Source: Hyposmocoma kahamanoa
Taxonomy: Eukaryota > Arthropoda > Insecta > Lepidoptera > Cosmopterigidae
Length of the DNA stretch: 64,000 nucleotides
Direction: 5' to 3'
Assembly (NCBI RefSeq): GCF_003589595.1
Contig: NW_020653718.1
Location: forward strand, 3,644,827-3,708,826
The translations under genes and the position numbers were made by a program. Under the pieces are notes generated by a model. The model was given only the letters and a program-made list of their open reading frames with translations, searched no databases and was not told where the DNA came from. Shown one piece after another: positions 22,145 through 34,400 of this stretch; the first letter of the stretch is position 1; each line of letters opens with the position of its first letter.

Positions 22145-23293
22145 TTAAATGTCGTGGTAGTAAAACATGGTGCCATTTGACAAAATTGGTACCTCGTTAC
22201 ATACCGCTCTAATTTCCAAGTAATACTCTTGTACTTAAACATTTTATATCAAGTTACTACAGCAGCATAATCAGCACCATTTATGGTAATGCCATTTATG
22301 GTATGTCAAATACAAAATATCTTCATTTCATCTTTTTTCTCCGTCAACAATATAACCGTCGAGTTTCTGAATTCGACATCAACTTTCCTAATTTAAATAG
22401 CTTCATCTAGATCTTCCCTGCGTCATTCCTTCGCTCTTTAGTTCTATAATGCTTCTAAGAAAACATTCGTGACCATAGATGTGACGTATCAGATACCCAA
22501 ATATCTATCCTCTGCGATTCTCTATTGTCTTTAAAAAGCTCTTAGTACCTTCTCATTGGGTTTTCTTTCTATTCCACTGATTTCCTCCATGATTCTTCTT
22601 TCTTTATTACATAGATAAGCAAATTACACTTGATATAATCATATTCTAGATCAAACACTTCAAGTAACACACACTAGTAGGTACTAGTCATTCTTAAGGC
22701 AGATTCCCCGAAAACGAATGAGTAAGAAGCTCTAGTGATTTAACAGCTTTGTAAACAAATATGTTACTTTTTAAACTAAATACTTTGAACGATTAACAAT
22801 TAGTAATCCGAAATGACACTTTCATAACCTCGAAAGTAATTTTGAGAGAAAAAAAATTTCGACTTTGTGATTGTTACCACTTTCAACACGTACATGTTTG
22901 GTGTTCTTTTCATTCACTGATTATGATTCTTGTTGTGATCGACTTGTCCTGATTGGTTTAATAAAGATAACTTTAACCTCTTGTTCTTTTCTATGAGATT
23001 TCCGAAAATGAATTGTCTCATACTGACGTCGCAATTGATTTCCATAACAGCGATTACAAACATTCTAATTTTAATTACTATAGGCGATATATCCATCACC
23101 TGCAACCCAATTTCCATAGTGATTCACAAATTCGTAGAATAATGCAATAGCCCTAGTAATAGCACATTAAACAACATCTACTTTTATATCATCAATGTAA
23201 ATCAGTCGCGAAACACGAGCTGAGTCATGGGTAGATAACATTTTAGGGATTGAACGTTTTAAAAACCTAAAAAATGAAAAAAATTACAATTTT
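22145..23293. other. Intergenic DNA with a family G repeat
   Basis: 22600-22740 holds the family G blocks ('agtcattcttaaggcagatt', 'gaatgagtaagaagctctag'). No gene was recognised in the remainder. Confidence 0.4.
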
Positions 23294-23462
23294 GAAAGGT
23301 AAGGGTTCTGGTGAAACTATAGGCACAAAGGACTTATCACCTTCCCACGGTGACAGACGCAGTGACAGTGCTTCTCGGGTCTTTGCGATTAAAACTCTGA
23401 GTGGCATTGCAACCGTTAGACACTCGATTTGATCGTTCCGTCACTTGGTATTATAAAAAAAT
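23294..23462 (+). repeat. Family A SINE-like element, 5'-truncated
   Basis: Begins within the family at 'gaaaggtaagggttctggtg' and ends 'cgtcacttggtattataaaa'. Confidence 0.7.
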
Positions 23463-24009
23463 AAAACGTGGTTACATAGACACGAGTAACATTACACAAT
23501 GCGCTGTCATTTTTATGTATATTTATACTGGATAAACTTGATATGAAAATAAGGCATGTGTATAATAAATAGTCCGAAGTTCAATCAAATTTTATGAGCG
23601 GTATGTATTAGCTACGGCTTTATACCTTTTCGAATCGTCTTTATCAATAGTACGCACGAAATAGTTTATAGCCTCGAAACTGCAAGACTTGGAATAGGCT
23701 TCCTCATGAAAGTATTTCCTTTGTACTATGTTCGCTTTGTAGCGTTATTTGAAAAATGAGTAAACATGGTTCCCCAAAACTAACAACACGTAACACATGG
23801 CAAGGTCAATCAAGCGTAGTGACACGTCCTCTAGTTTTACTTCCTTCTTTAAAAAGGCTGGACTGCGTAGTCAGAAGAATAAAAGGACTTGTATGAATGT
23901 ATGTAAAGCAACTATCAGGATCGTGCAAAGTGGCAATCGATAATCTGCTTACTAAAGTCGTGATGTATGTGTATAATAATTATTATTACTTAATTGTTAT
24001 TATAATTAA

Positions 24010-24120
24010 CCAAAAGGCCGGCAGCTCCCTTGCCCAACGCATTAGCATAACCATACAAAGGGTGAACGCTGCCAGTTTCTTGGGCACCTTGCCGCGGGGA
24101 CCCAATTTTATTAGTTTCTA
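24010..24120 (+). pseudogene. Probable LINE C-terminal fragment
   Basis: A plus frame gives 'LAQRISITIQRVNAASFLGT' then 'LPRGPNF', ending at a stop. I associate 'QRISxAxQRGNAASxLGTLP' with the C-termini of lepidopteran endonuclease/reverse transcriptases, but this is from memory and short. A homology search would decide. Confidence 0.4.
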
Positions 24121-24895
24121 GTATTTGAGCTTTTATTGTATCTTACCTGTACGTTATCAAAATAAAAAATATAGTACATTATTCGCTAACACACTTTCTA
24201 ACTGCATGATTATTGTATTTTCAGATAACTATGGCAAGTGATAGCCTATAGTCGGAAAAAAAGGTGTTCCACATATATAGAAACATGCATAGACAGGCAC
24301 CAAATATTAATTAATTACTTTTTCGAATTCCGGAAATTGTTTTAGTGTATCGTAGGACAAACTATTGACCTAGGGAGTCGGAGTTATGTTTGAAAGTATT
24401 TCTAATAGTGCCTTGTAAAAAAAATTTAACAGCTCTTTGTGACCTATATATGTAGAACACCTTTTTCCGACCACGTTTGTGCTTCCACAAAATCACGAAT
24501 CAATAGCTGATTATGTCAGCTGGTCAATGGAATTATGCCCTCTAGTCGGAAGAAACATTTATGCATCACTGCACAAAAAGTGCGCTTGTTGTTGTCTTGG
24601 CTAATTAGTCACAACTAAATAAAAATGTTGTTAACCTCTCCTCGTAAACGGTTAACGTGGGGATATATTTACGTTGCGCCGGCGTCCCACATCTCGCTTC
24701 CTTTACTAATAAAATATTACTGTTTCGCCCGAAATGCTGCTCATTCCTTCCAACTGCAATTACATGCTTATTACCAAGTCAATGGAGATCTGGTCATGCC
24801 AGAAATCCAGATAATTAGCTCAATTTTCTGGATAGTTTAATTACCTATATATTCTGCGTACATAATCTGGAGTAGATACGAGCAACAGACCATTA
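24121..24895. other. Intergenic DNA, no gene seen
   Basis: Non-coding. The imperfect pair 'aaaaaggtgttccacatatat' (near 24258) and 'atatgtagaacacctttttc' (near 24448) forms inverted ends about 210 bp apart, suggesting a small MITE; its ends also read 'gtcgga...' and 'tccgac'. Confidence 0.4.
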
Positions 24896-24899
24896 TATT

Positions 24900-25080
24900 T
24901 TTAATCGACTTCAAAAAAAGGAGGAGTTACACATTCGGCAGTATATATTATATATGTTTTCAGATATCTTCGTCAATTGCGGACCGATTTTGAAAATACT
25001 TATTTTGTTTGAAAGGATCTCTCGAGGTGGTCCCTGATGCTACTACAGCTAATTATTTTCCGCAATTATAAGCCGACTTT
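24900..25080 (+). repeat. Family F dispersed repeat, diverged
   Basis: Opens 'aatcgacttcaaaaaaggag' and contains 'gcggaccgattttgaaaata', the plus-orientation start of the family. Confidence 0.55.
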
Positions 25081-25605
25081 TCACTTGACACAATACGTGT
25101 AATCATCAAATCAGCGTTACATCACAACCAGAAAAAAGTATCAATTGTGCGAAGGAGTCCGTAACAGTCCCATTGTCACCAAGAAGTCTGAGGGGATCCA
25201 ACGAAAAAAAACTGTTGATGTCGGTTTTTTGTTTTTCCAACAAAAAGTTACAATTAAGTATATGTTTGTTAGGGTGTTCTGTTTACTACCGACAATTTAT
25301 TTTTTTACTCAGGTACTTATAGTGCCTAGAATTTCCTAGTTTGAGACCAAATAACAAGTGTCATGCTCTCTTCTGTTTGTGGTTCTTTTAATAATAATAT
25401 ATTTATTTTCTCCACAAACATAACAATTTTGTACATGCACAGAAGCATATAATAAAATATATACCACATTACAATGTTTGAAAGAGACTGGTACCAAAGC
25501 TAAGCATAAGCTTGCCTGGTATAGAATACCAGGTGTCTCACCACGGAGAATTGTTAATTTAAATGGTTTTATGTAACAGTTATAATATTAGTTAGTTTTT
25601 TCTTA

Positions 25606-25752
25606 TAATACCAAGCGGCACGGGACGAATAACCACGACTTATTCGCCTGATTTCCTTGCTCTTCAAAACCGAAACACTTTACTGCTTGGCGGCAGAAAT
25701 AGGTAAGTTGGCAGTACTACCCAGGACGAACTCTTTCACAAGGAGCTCTATT
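25606..25752 (-). repeat. Family A SINE-like element, internally deleted
   Basis: Joins 'ggcacgggacgaataaccac' to 'actgcttggcggcagaaata' and 'actctttcacaaggagctct'. Confidence 0.7.
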
Positions 25753-25759
25753 CCTCCTA

Positions 25760-26256
25760 TACCATGTTGTTGTGTTGTTGCAAAAAAGTTTTGGAGATGT
25801 GCTCGACATCTTCCGATCCCTACAGCCGCGTTGAAACTTGGGAACAGAGACGCCGTTCATGCGGCGTCGGGAAGTGAGCTTGGCTTACAGCTCCGCCACC
25901 AATGAGGAGATTTGGTAGTAGACTTAGACTTGGCGGCTTAGCGGTCGCAATCGTTAGTCGTGCAGAGCGCGACGGGAAGTGAGCGTGCCTACAGCTCCGG
26001 TACTTATCTGGAAAATAGAGAGGGTGCTGTACGTGCACCCGGGGCGGCTCACCCGAGGCACTAGCCTTACAGAGAACCGGATGTAGTCCTTGCAAACGGG
26101 CTGATGCGAGGTTAGGACCTGATTGAGATGGTCCCTTGGCGCCCTTCCCGCATAACCAAGAGGTTGATAGGGAGGGTCACTATAAACAAAATTTGTGGAG
26201 AAAGATACGGGACTGTTGCAAAGAAGTAAATAAATAAATAAATAAATAAATAAATA
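25760..26256 (+). mobile_element. GC-rich retroelement 3' end with (AAAT)n tail
   Basis: A GC-rich ~450-bp block ends in 'aagaagtaaataaataaata', an (AAAT)n tract at 26226-26256. Within it 'gggaagtgagcttggcttac' and 'gggaagtgagcgtgcctaca' form an internal near-repeat about 110 bp apart. A GC-rich body plus simple-repeat tail fits a LINE or SINE 3' end inserted in plus orientation. No reverse transcriptase motif is present. Confidence 0.5.
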
Positions 26257-26429
26257 TAGTAGTATAACAATGAAACATGTAATTTCTAATTGAGATTTGT
26301 AATCTTTTGTTAGCTTATTAAATATAAGAATGTAATATTAAGATGCAATTAAGGAGAACGTGCAGCACCCGGACAAACCAATGTAGGTTTAAGGGTGTGA
26401 TGTATATATATTTTTGTAATATTCTTAGT

Positions 26430-26466
26430 GTTTAAAATAAATAAATAAATAAATAAATAATAAATA
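26430..26466. repeat. (AAAT)n microsatellite tail
   Basis: 'aaataaataaataaataaat' followed by 'aataaataag', downstream of a short GC-richer segment (26340-26400). Probably the tail of another retroposed fragment. Confidence 0.6.
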
Positions 26467-27095
26467 AGTACCGTAACTTTGATTTACAACGATATTTTTG
26501 TACAGTACGTGTCTTAAATGTTTCTTTATTATACATATAGATTTCATTATTAGATCAGATTATTATACATATAGATGGACAAGTACTTATTACACTTGAA
26601 ATTTGACTCGTACTTAGTAGCTTCTGCATTTAGAAATTGAGAACATATGGCGAGCACGTGATGACGAGCCATTCATGAGTGGTGTAGTGTGAAACGTATC
26701 AGCGTAGTTATAGTAGTTTATTTTAAGAAAGTTGTGGGCTTTTAGAATACCAATAAACTACGTTCTCTTATATAAGTCCTAAGTCACTTGGGAAGTCTGT
26801 CTCCTGTCTTGTTGTTTGTCTCTGCTGTGCTTCTTCGTGGGCCTTGAATATCGTTTGTATGTTTGCATTTTTATGGTACGATTATCTTTATTATTTATTT
26901 TAAAATTAATAACGAATTTATATATTCATGTCACCTACATTTAATATCTTATATTAAAATGTCACATTGTCATTTTGTAAAAAGGTTCATAATTTGTTTT
27001 TTTTTTATGAGTTAATAACATTGACGTTAATGGTTAATAAAGATAGATAAAAATCTAGAAAATAAGTTACTCAATTAATTTGTCATTATAAAATA
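26467..27095. other. Intergenic DNA, no gene seen
   Basis: AT-rich, with short direct repeats 'attatacatatagat' near 26528 and 26561. No gene. Confidence 0.35.
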
Positions 27096-27097
27096 TA

Positions 27098-27325
27098 GGA
27101 AATGAAACTGTTTTTCCGTATATTTGTATTCTCAAACAAACCGACGTTTCGGGCCCTTTACAGGTCTAATGGTCACGGTTGACTGAGGTGGTTGAAGACT
27201 GTACTACCTCAGTCAACCGTTCAAAATCGGAACGCAGTACCTAATGCTCGCATTACTGCTTTAAGACAGAAATGGGGAAGGTGGCAGTCTGTCCCTGAAC
27301 AAACTCTTCCACAAAGAGCTACACT
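27098..27325. repeat. Junction of a family B arm and a minus-strand family A fragment
   Basis: 27098-27215 matches one arm of family B ('aggaaatgaaactgtttttc', 'cgacgtttcgggccctttac', 'atggtcacggttgactgagg'). It passes directly into family A minus ('aaaatcggaacgcagtac', 'ccacaaagagctacactg') at about 27219. Confidence 0.65.
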
Positions 27326-27329
27326 GCAA

Positions 27330-28250
27330 CTACCTTCTTTTTTTGCTGGATACATTGCTAATTACTTAAGCTCTTATAATCAAATTGACCTACCATATAC
27401 AATCGCTTAATTTAATTGTTGTTACTGCATAGAAAAAGAAAAGAGAGACGAGAGAGAGACAAGAAGACAGCAGTATTTTCAGCAAGGGAATTGGCGATGG
27501 GCAGCTTGTGTCGCCAAATAAAACAGTCTGGCGTTTTGTGTGGGGAAAATTAGCTGCCGGATAAAATCGTTAGGCGCTTTGTTTGTGCTAAATTGAGCAT
27601 TGGTAGGTCAGTGAAATTGAGTGAACTATCTACCTACTGCTAGTTTCAGATCGCATAATTAGTGTGGTTGCCTTCGTTGTCTATTGCGTTGTAACTCTGC
27701 TTGTTTAGCATGGCGCAGTCGCGGTTCCTATATAGTGTTTCTTAACCTATGCTCCATGGATCCCTAAACGGGCTTGACGGCCATTTGTTATTGGAGCGAT
27801 CGAGACGCTCGTGAATGCAACCCGCGAGCCTTTCTTCTTCATATTTTCAAAAAGGGAACCCTGTGCTCTTTGCAATTTAGAGAGGGGTGCATTAACAACC
27901 TCCCAGGACTCTTTAGCAACAACGTAAACAACTATTGTTCCACAACTTTTTACAAAACAATAAATTTTACAAAAAAAACTTTTAAGTTTTTGTCGTACAA
28001 GCCTCCTCTTGTGTCAAGTCTTGCACAGAATTTATTGCCTACCGTTTAGAGCGATTTATTTAAATCTATGTGTTTTTGTAACAAAAGTTGTTGTGTAAGA
28101 TATTAGTAATATATTCCTGAGAGGTTGTTAGTATTTTAAAAATAACCCTGTATAAACTCGACCGCGAGCGTATGACAGATCTGGTCAGTTTATGAAACCG
28201 CGGGAAAGAGGGAAAATAAAACACTTTAGGTACAATAACTAATAAAACAT
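27330..28250. other. 3' flank of the menorin gene
   Basis: Non-coding. On the minus strand AATAAA hexamers occur at 28055-28060 and 28031-28036, about 190-220 nt beyond the stop codon at 28251, and are reasonable poly(A) signals. Block 28123-28152 is the transposon-like end shared with 5052-5091, so a mobile element abuts or lies within the 3' UTR. Confidence 0.45.
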
Positions 28251-28487
28251 CTAATGCTTATGGGCATTCGCGTCAGGTGGTGGCAGATGAAGGCTCGCAG
28301 CCAACTCCTGCGGAACGTCCAAGTAGGTGCGCTCCAGGCCCACCGTGAGGATCAGTGCGCGAAGCCGATCCACTTCCACGGCGTCGCCCTCGCTGGACCA
28401 TACGGTCATAGAGGAGTTGAGCGAAGTAGTTTCGCGCAGCAGGTCCAGGATAACTGGCTGGCTGTTGCAGGCTAGGCCAGCTCGGAC
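28251..28487 (-). CDS. Menorin-family gene, exon 5 (terminal)
   Basis: 237 nt, phase 0 at the acceptor ('ccccag' then GTCCGA), ending in TAG at 28251-28253. It encodes 'VRAGLACNSQPVILDLLRET' through 'GLERTYLDVPQEL', the conserved C-terminal part, and a short variable His/Pro-rich tail. The exon is GC-rich compared with flanks. The plus-strand ORFs over it are shadows. Confidence 0.9.
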   Translation of the reverse strand, partial: VRAGLACNSQPVILDLLRETTSLNSSMTVWSSEGDAVEVDRLRALILTVGLERTYLDVPQELAASLHLPPPDANAHKH

Positions 28488-31400
28488 CTGGGGATTTTAT
28501 ACGATTCATTTCAAAGTTTGGCACGGTTTTAAGCCACTTGTAATCGGAAGCCAGGGTCCTCTTTATGCCGCCAGTTCCTTAATACACACATGTTGATCAA
28601 TGACATGAGAAGTTAACGGGCCATAAAAATACTGATCCAGACAATATAAACGGGTGTGTCGGGTTGACATTGCAGTACTTACAGGGAACGTGACAGTCTG
28701 GTTAATATGATACTCGTTAATCATCCTGAGCATTGTTCCGATCTGGTCGCGGCTGTATTCCCCCTCTGTGACGTTCCCCCCGTAGCTGGTGGTCCATCCG
28801 ATTGAGAGGACCGTGCGAGGATGTTTAGCGCCGAGAGTGAGGAACTTCACGGGATCTACTGGCTTGGTTGTGGCCTTCACTGGTCCTGGTAGGATGTCTG
28901 CGTTTAGCCAGACGGGGTATGTTATCTGCAAAAGATTATTTATAAATATCAGTGTGGAAAGGGTATCATTTTAAAGATTTATGCTTGACATCTCTCTGTC
29001 AAATTGTGTCTGTCTGAATATCTTGGAGGATCGTGAGGGGAGGCTACTAAATTTAGTAATTACTAGGTTAGTGGTGGTTAATAAAACAAGTCCCCTAAAT
29101 ACAATACTGGTCCTTCTCATATTTTCAATCCAAAATTGTTAAATAAATACAGACTTCTTGACCGGTATTCGGTTGGTAGATCATACAGTCGATAACGATA
29201 CCCGGAAGCGACGCGGGCGGCGCACGCGCATCTGTGCGCCTTGGGGTGCGTGCTCATTGTCAAACTCGGACTCGTACATCGCCAAATTAACGATTGTCGA
29301 CTCGTGCTACTTTTGCTTCTTTAGAAAATGCTATCTACTAATGTCGGAATTGGGATCATAAACCTCGGTTTATGGCTGAGTTTAGACGTTTTTCTGATTC
29401 AGTTGCAATATGCAATAAAGGAAGTCGCAATATTCATATTTAATCATAATAATAATAACGTACACACTCAACATAGCCCCGCACTACGGAAACCCTGTGT
29501 CGCGGGTGCCATGGACACACACATAACACACACAAATTACACCCAAACTCACGAGAGAAATAAATGGACCTCTGCGTGGCAGTCCGACATGTTAACCGTT
29601 CAGCCACAGAGGCAGTTTATTATATTATATTACTAGATTTATTCACAATGTACATATTTTTGGTTACATTGACGAAGATTATTTTGGTTCGGTCCGATGC
29701 ATGTGGGCTATAGACCACGCTTTGCACGATGTTCGTTCGTTATTCGTTCATGTAGACACGCCCTAGCAAGATGGCTGGACTTTCTTTGACGTGTTTGTTT
29801 TATTCAATTTGAGGATGGTATAATTACGTATGGTTTTTGCTTTGCGTTTATTTAATAAGCAATTTCGTTTTGCTTACGGCGGATTCGTCATAGTTAATAT
29901 AATAAGGCCGTATGGTCTTACAACTTAATTGTCAAAATTTTGGTTATGTACTAACTTTTGTGTGTGTATTTTTTATACATGTAGCATATTTATATTCTAC
30001 ATAATAAATTTACCAAAAATAAACTTTTAAAATTATGTTAATAAGGGGTTTGTGGCAAAAACTCGAAACCGAGATAATAATGTTTAAAGAAATTAAATGA
30101 AAAAATATCTGCTGTTTCCAAACGGAAAAACGTAGACACTTTCTGCAAACGCAGTAAGATAAACCTACATTATACGCAAAACGTAGAATTAAAATAACGT
30201 ACTATATATGCTTCATTATTACTTTAATTATTACCCTTTTTCATTTACAGTATTTAGGGTAAAATGGCCGCAAGTAACTTGGCATAATTACAACACTATT
30301 GTTAACGTTAGTGTAATAATAAGATGAGAGATCAGTATGTGGTTACAATGTCTTTTCAAAGTCGTAGCTTGACATTTTTAAGATTTAATTTTTTAAGTGA
30401 AAGATAAGATTTCCACTTTAATTTAAATTTATGTGAGCATTGTGTAACCGTCACTCGGGAAATTAACATTTTTCTGTAATTGAGGAAGATTTAGAAAGTT
30501 AGATGTGACTTGCGCCTTTTCACTTACTTCAATGATTGAAATGTGCAGTTAAAACGAAATGACGTATATATACAATTACGCCTTTTTACCAATTTGTTTT
30601 GTAAATGAGTCCATTTAACTTAGTTCGGCCATAAAGTATGGGTAATTACGCCCTTTTCTCTTACGGTAACTTCATACCTAATCCACCTAGGAAAAAAATA
30701 AAAATAGTGGTAGATTAGTCTTTTTTGTTGGTGACGGCAGTACATGTAACTTATTTTTTTAAAAGTGTCACATGGCGTCCTCGCCGATGAGCCCTATCCC
30801 CGGTCCCGCATTTTGTATGGGACTGGTATTTACGGTAGCGCTTTCTTTTGTTACCTCTTCTGTCTACCTCTATTTAAATGTTCACTCACAATCTTATTCA
30901 TTGTTTATTTAGATTCATTAGGATTCCAACAATATTTTGATATTCAAAACGCTTCTGCAGCCACGAATCGCCCGCAGTTAATTTCCCTCGTTCCCTTGAA
31001 GATGCCGCCCGACCACACAAGTACCTCGCTTGCTCGTAAAATAAACAATTCACACGGTGTGTCACGCTTTAATTTAGATGTCTGTCTACTGTTTTAAGGT
31101 TGAGTAGCCAAATTATTCAAATACCAGACTCGACTGTATAGTGATAAACGACACCAGATGTACACACGGCGGGCATTCGATTCCAGCTTTACTGTAACCG
31201 CTGCGCAAAATGCTCGATTTTTGGACCATCGACAAGTGTGATCAGATAAAATGGAGTAAATGAGTAAGCAACAGACGATCGACAATGTATTTTATGTCGA
31301 TTGCCATTTTGGAATTTAAATTAGTCGTGCCTAACAAGTTTCAAGTCAAAAATCGAGCAAATCTATGGGCTCCTTAAGGCTAATACATTTTTGGTGCTTT

Positions 31401-34400
31401 TCTGGAAAGACAATTCTTGTTGTTGCAAGTTTTTGTAATTACGTTTAATAAAAATGAAACAGCTACGGAACCTGAAATCCTCAGCCCAACACGTCCCGAA
31501 CCAGTTTTATTTTTTATTGTGAAATTTATTGGAGAAACACTTCGAACAGAAGCTATAATAAACTTTAAACGATTGTGACTAAAGTTTAGATTCTAATAGC
31601 AACAGAGAACGACATTGCATTCGTGTGGGCCATTTTTTGTCTTAATTTTTAATTGACCAAATGGTGTCGGCAGAGACTCAAGACCGATTAGCTAAACAAG
31701 CTGGTGTCATGAGTCACTAATTGACATTAATAACGAACGCTTCTGCACAAATGGTTCGTTGCAAATTTTGAATAAGTTATTCCGTAGTGTTCCGAAGGGT
31801 TACATTAAAAGCTTAATGTCGTATTTAATCGTCGATGTTTACTCAAGCGGGAATAGATGACTTTTTGCTGTGATGCAAAACAAGATCGCGTCACTACTCT
31901 CTAGAATGCATTCTAGTCCTAACAGCATCCTGCAAACGTTTGCGCCAATTGCAATGCTTCGTCATTTCATCCAGGTTCTGGTGAGGTAATGGGGTAGTCG
32001 GCGCGCTTCGAGCGTAATAATGTGTGTTTTTATGTTTTGTCTCTGTATTTACTAATAATAGACATAAGTTAAAATTGTCTGTATTTACTAACAAGTGGGC
32101 CTTGGATGCCAAATAAATGATTTATTTAGTTATTATTAAAATTAAATTCTAGAATTAGGGACACATAAAATTAATGAATTTGAATCCCAGCAGTAGGTAA
32201 TCTAAAACTCCGCTAACACGTATGGTGAGTTAAGGAAGCTACCTACTTTTTTCCAATCTTGACAAAACACTCAAGATCGCATCTGATTAGCAATAACACA
32301 GGCCCTGGTAATTAATTAAGTTAAGGCCACTGCGCCCGTCACCCCGATACATAACTTGACGAGTACCATGTCCCTGTAATTTCACCAGCACCCGAACACA
32401 GTAATGCTGACATTACATTAGCGATTGTCTAAGTCGTACTTGAATTCATCCTTCATTAACAACTTTTTAATATCAGGGTAGGAACCAAGAAGCATTATAC
32501 GAACCTTATTTATGTGTAGATAGGTATTACTACTCACCTCTGGGCCACTATATTTCTTAATCAAATCCTGGCTCTTCTCAAAAGCCTCGATACTCTTAAA
32601 GTCTAACTTGACTCCCTTCTGTTTCTGCCTGTTCACGTTGTTATACTGGTGCACAGAGGACAGGAACTCCTCTAGGCTGATGTCGGAGGTAGTCGCGGGA
32701 GGGTGAGCCATGATAGGGATACTATGGCCTTCTTTCCCTTTGAGAGTGCCGATGACTATGTCCGCCTCTAACATTGAAACATCGCCTAGAAATCGTAAAT
32801 TTTATTTTGAGATTACAAAGAACCCCATATTGCAAGAAGAGGGAAATGATTAAGTTAGCAGTATTTCCCGATGAATTAGATTGAAGTAATAGTGAACCCG
32901 CCAATTTTAGTAAATCTCTGTTTTTTAGGGAAGCATATAGTCACGAATAGCCGGAAAACATCCAACGCTTAACCACGATGTAGCCTAAGCCTGCCTAATA
33001 GAAGTGGTAACGTTTGCTCCAGAGCCGCCTGCGCCTAACCCCTCCCTGGAGCTTTCACCAAGTCCCAGTATCGCCCGGTTGAAAAGCATATACATTTCCA
33101 TAAAAACCACGATAAAACTATAGTACTGCTGGGTCGCTAAAGGAATCTTGAATTACTGAAATTGTATTCGTAGAAACTCCAACTCGCGAGTCTCACAACG
33201 TGGCAAGTGGCGCGTGTCAGTGGGATTGTTATTAATCGCCGTTGTTCTAGGAATGTGTGCACCGGCAGCTGCAAGCTATTTCTGCGCGGGCGCGGATTCG
33301 GGAATGAGCTTTGAGATGCCAATTATTATTATCTTATATTTACTAATGACAATGTTCCTACACTTATGTCATCCTACGCAACGTAAGATAGTTTGTTTTT
33401 TATCTAACTAATTAGATATAATTACGTGTAGAGCATAATCTAACATTACAAAAGTTGAATTTGACACACTCTATCATCAACGCGAGTTGAATGGGAAATA
33501 CAACATTTAACTTTTACCCCACGAAGAAATATCATAACCGACGAAACTTTAACTCACACAAACCGAGAAATAGAACGAAAAAGCGACTTTAAATTATAAT
33601 TCAAGTCAGTATAAATTTATAATTTCTGAGTTTGGCACAGTTTTGCTGAACCGAGTTCCTGCAGTAGTAAATTGTTACTTTACTTAAAAACTCATTTATA
33701 TACCCGTCAGGGGTCAAGAACGTTTTATCTGCTTCGATGCTTTATTGATAAAAAATAAAGATGGATAAGATACAAACACCCCGTTCGTATTCTATTAATC
33801 CAAAAATCGTTGCAACTCAGATCGTCGTTAGTTCTGAGACTGTGTTATACTTACTAGCTAAAGCAGCTTCAAGACAGGCCTTGGTGTTAACAGCGTGCGC
33901 CCAACTAATTGTCGTTAGGTTTCGCATGATTTCGTCGCTCTTCACTGCCGTGGCTGCAACAAATCATAAATAAGTTATGTACAGGTACCAAACACCCCGC
34001 ACGTATTTCTCTACCGACCACAGCTCTCTTCCAAACAGGGTATTAAGGACATAAGTTCGCCATTAAGTCCACCACTTCATGTATTTTGCCTATCTACTCA
34101 TAGATGTACAAATTTTCTCATGCTTGACAACATTTTAGCTCATAACTTTGTACAGCCTGGTTGGAGATTCGCCACGGTCAATGGCCACATCAAAAATATA
34201 TTAATATTATCAATAAAAGTCCTACCATAACATAAATCTATTTTAAAACTACTAAAACCTACACTAATTCGGTAAATTTTGAAATTTGATTATGGCAACA
34301 CTGTTTCCTACGTCAGTCGAACAATGAAAGATCTGAAATAGTTGATTATGTTTATCGCATAATCTTTGCACAAACTGTTTTTAAACTATGACTAATGCAG

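Noticed and set aside
27774..28049. 91-codon ORF just downstream of the menorin gene
   Set aside because: AT-rich 3' part, no motif, no partner exon; it overlaps the likely 3' UTR of a gene on the other strand.
28254..28596. Plus-strand and alternative-frame ORFs over the last menorin exons
   Set aside because: Shadows of the minus-strand exons; only the minus frame carries family motifs and fits splice phases.
33214..33411. Plus-strand frame with a signal-peptide-like start ('LLLIAVVLGMCAPAAAS')
   Set aside because: It begins at GTG, with an in-frame stop upstream and no ATG before the hydrophobic core. The downstream part is AT-rich and unconserved. No acceptor upstream could be tied to another exon.
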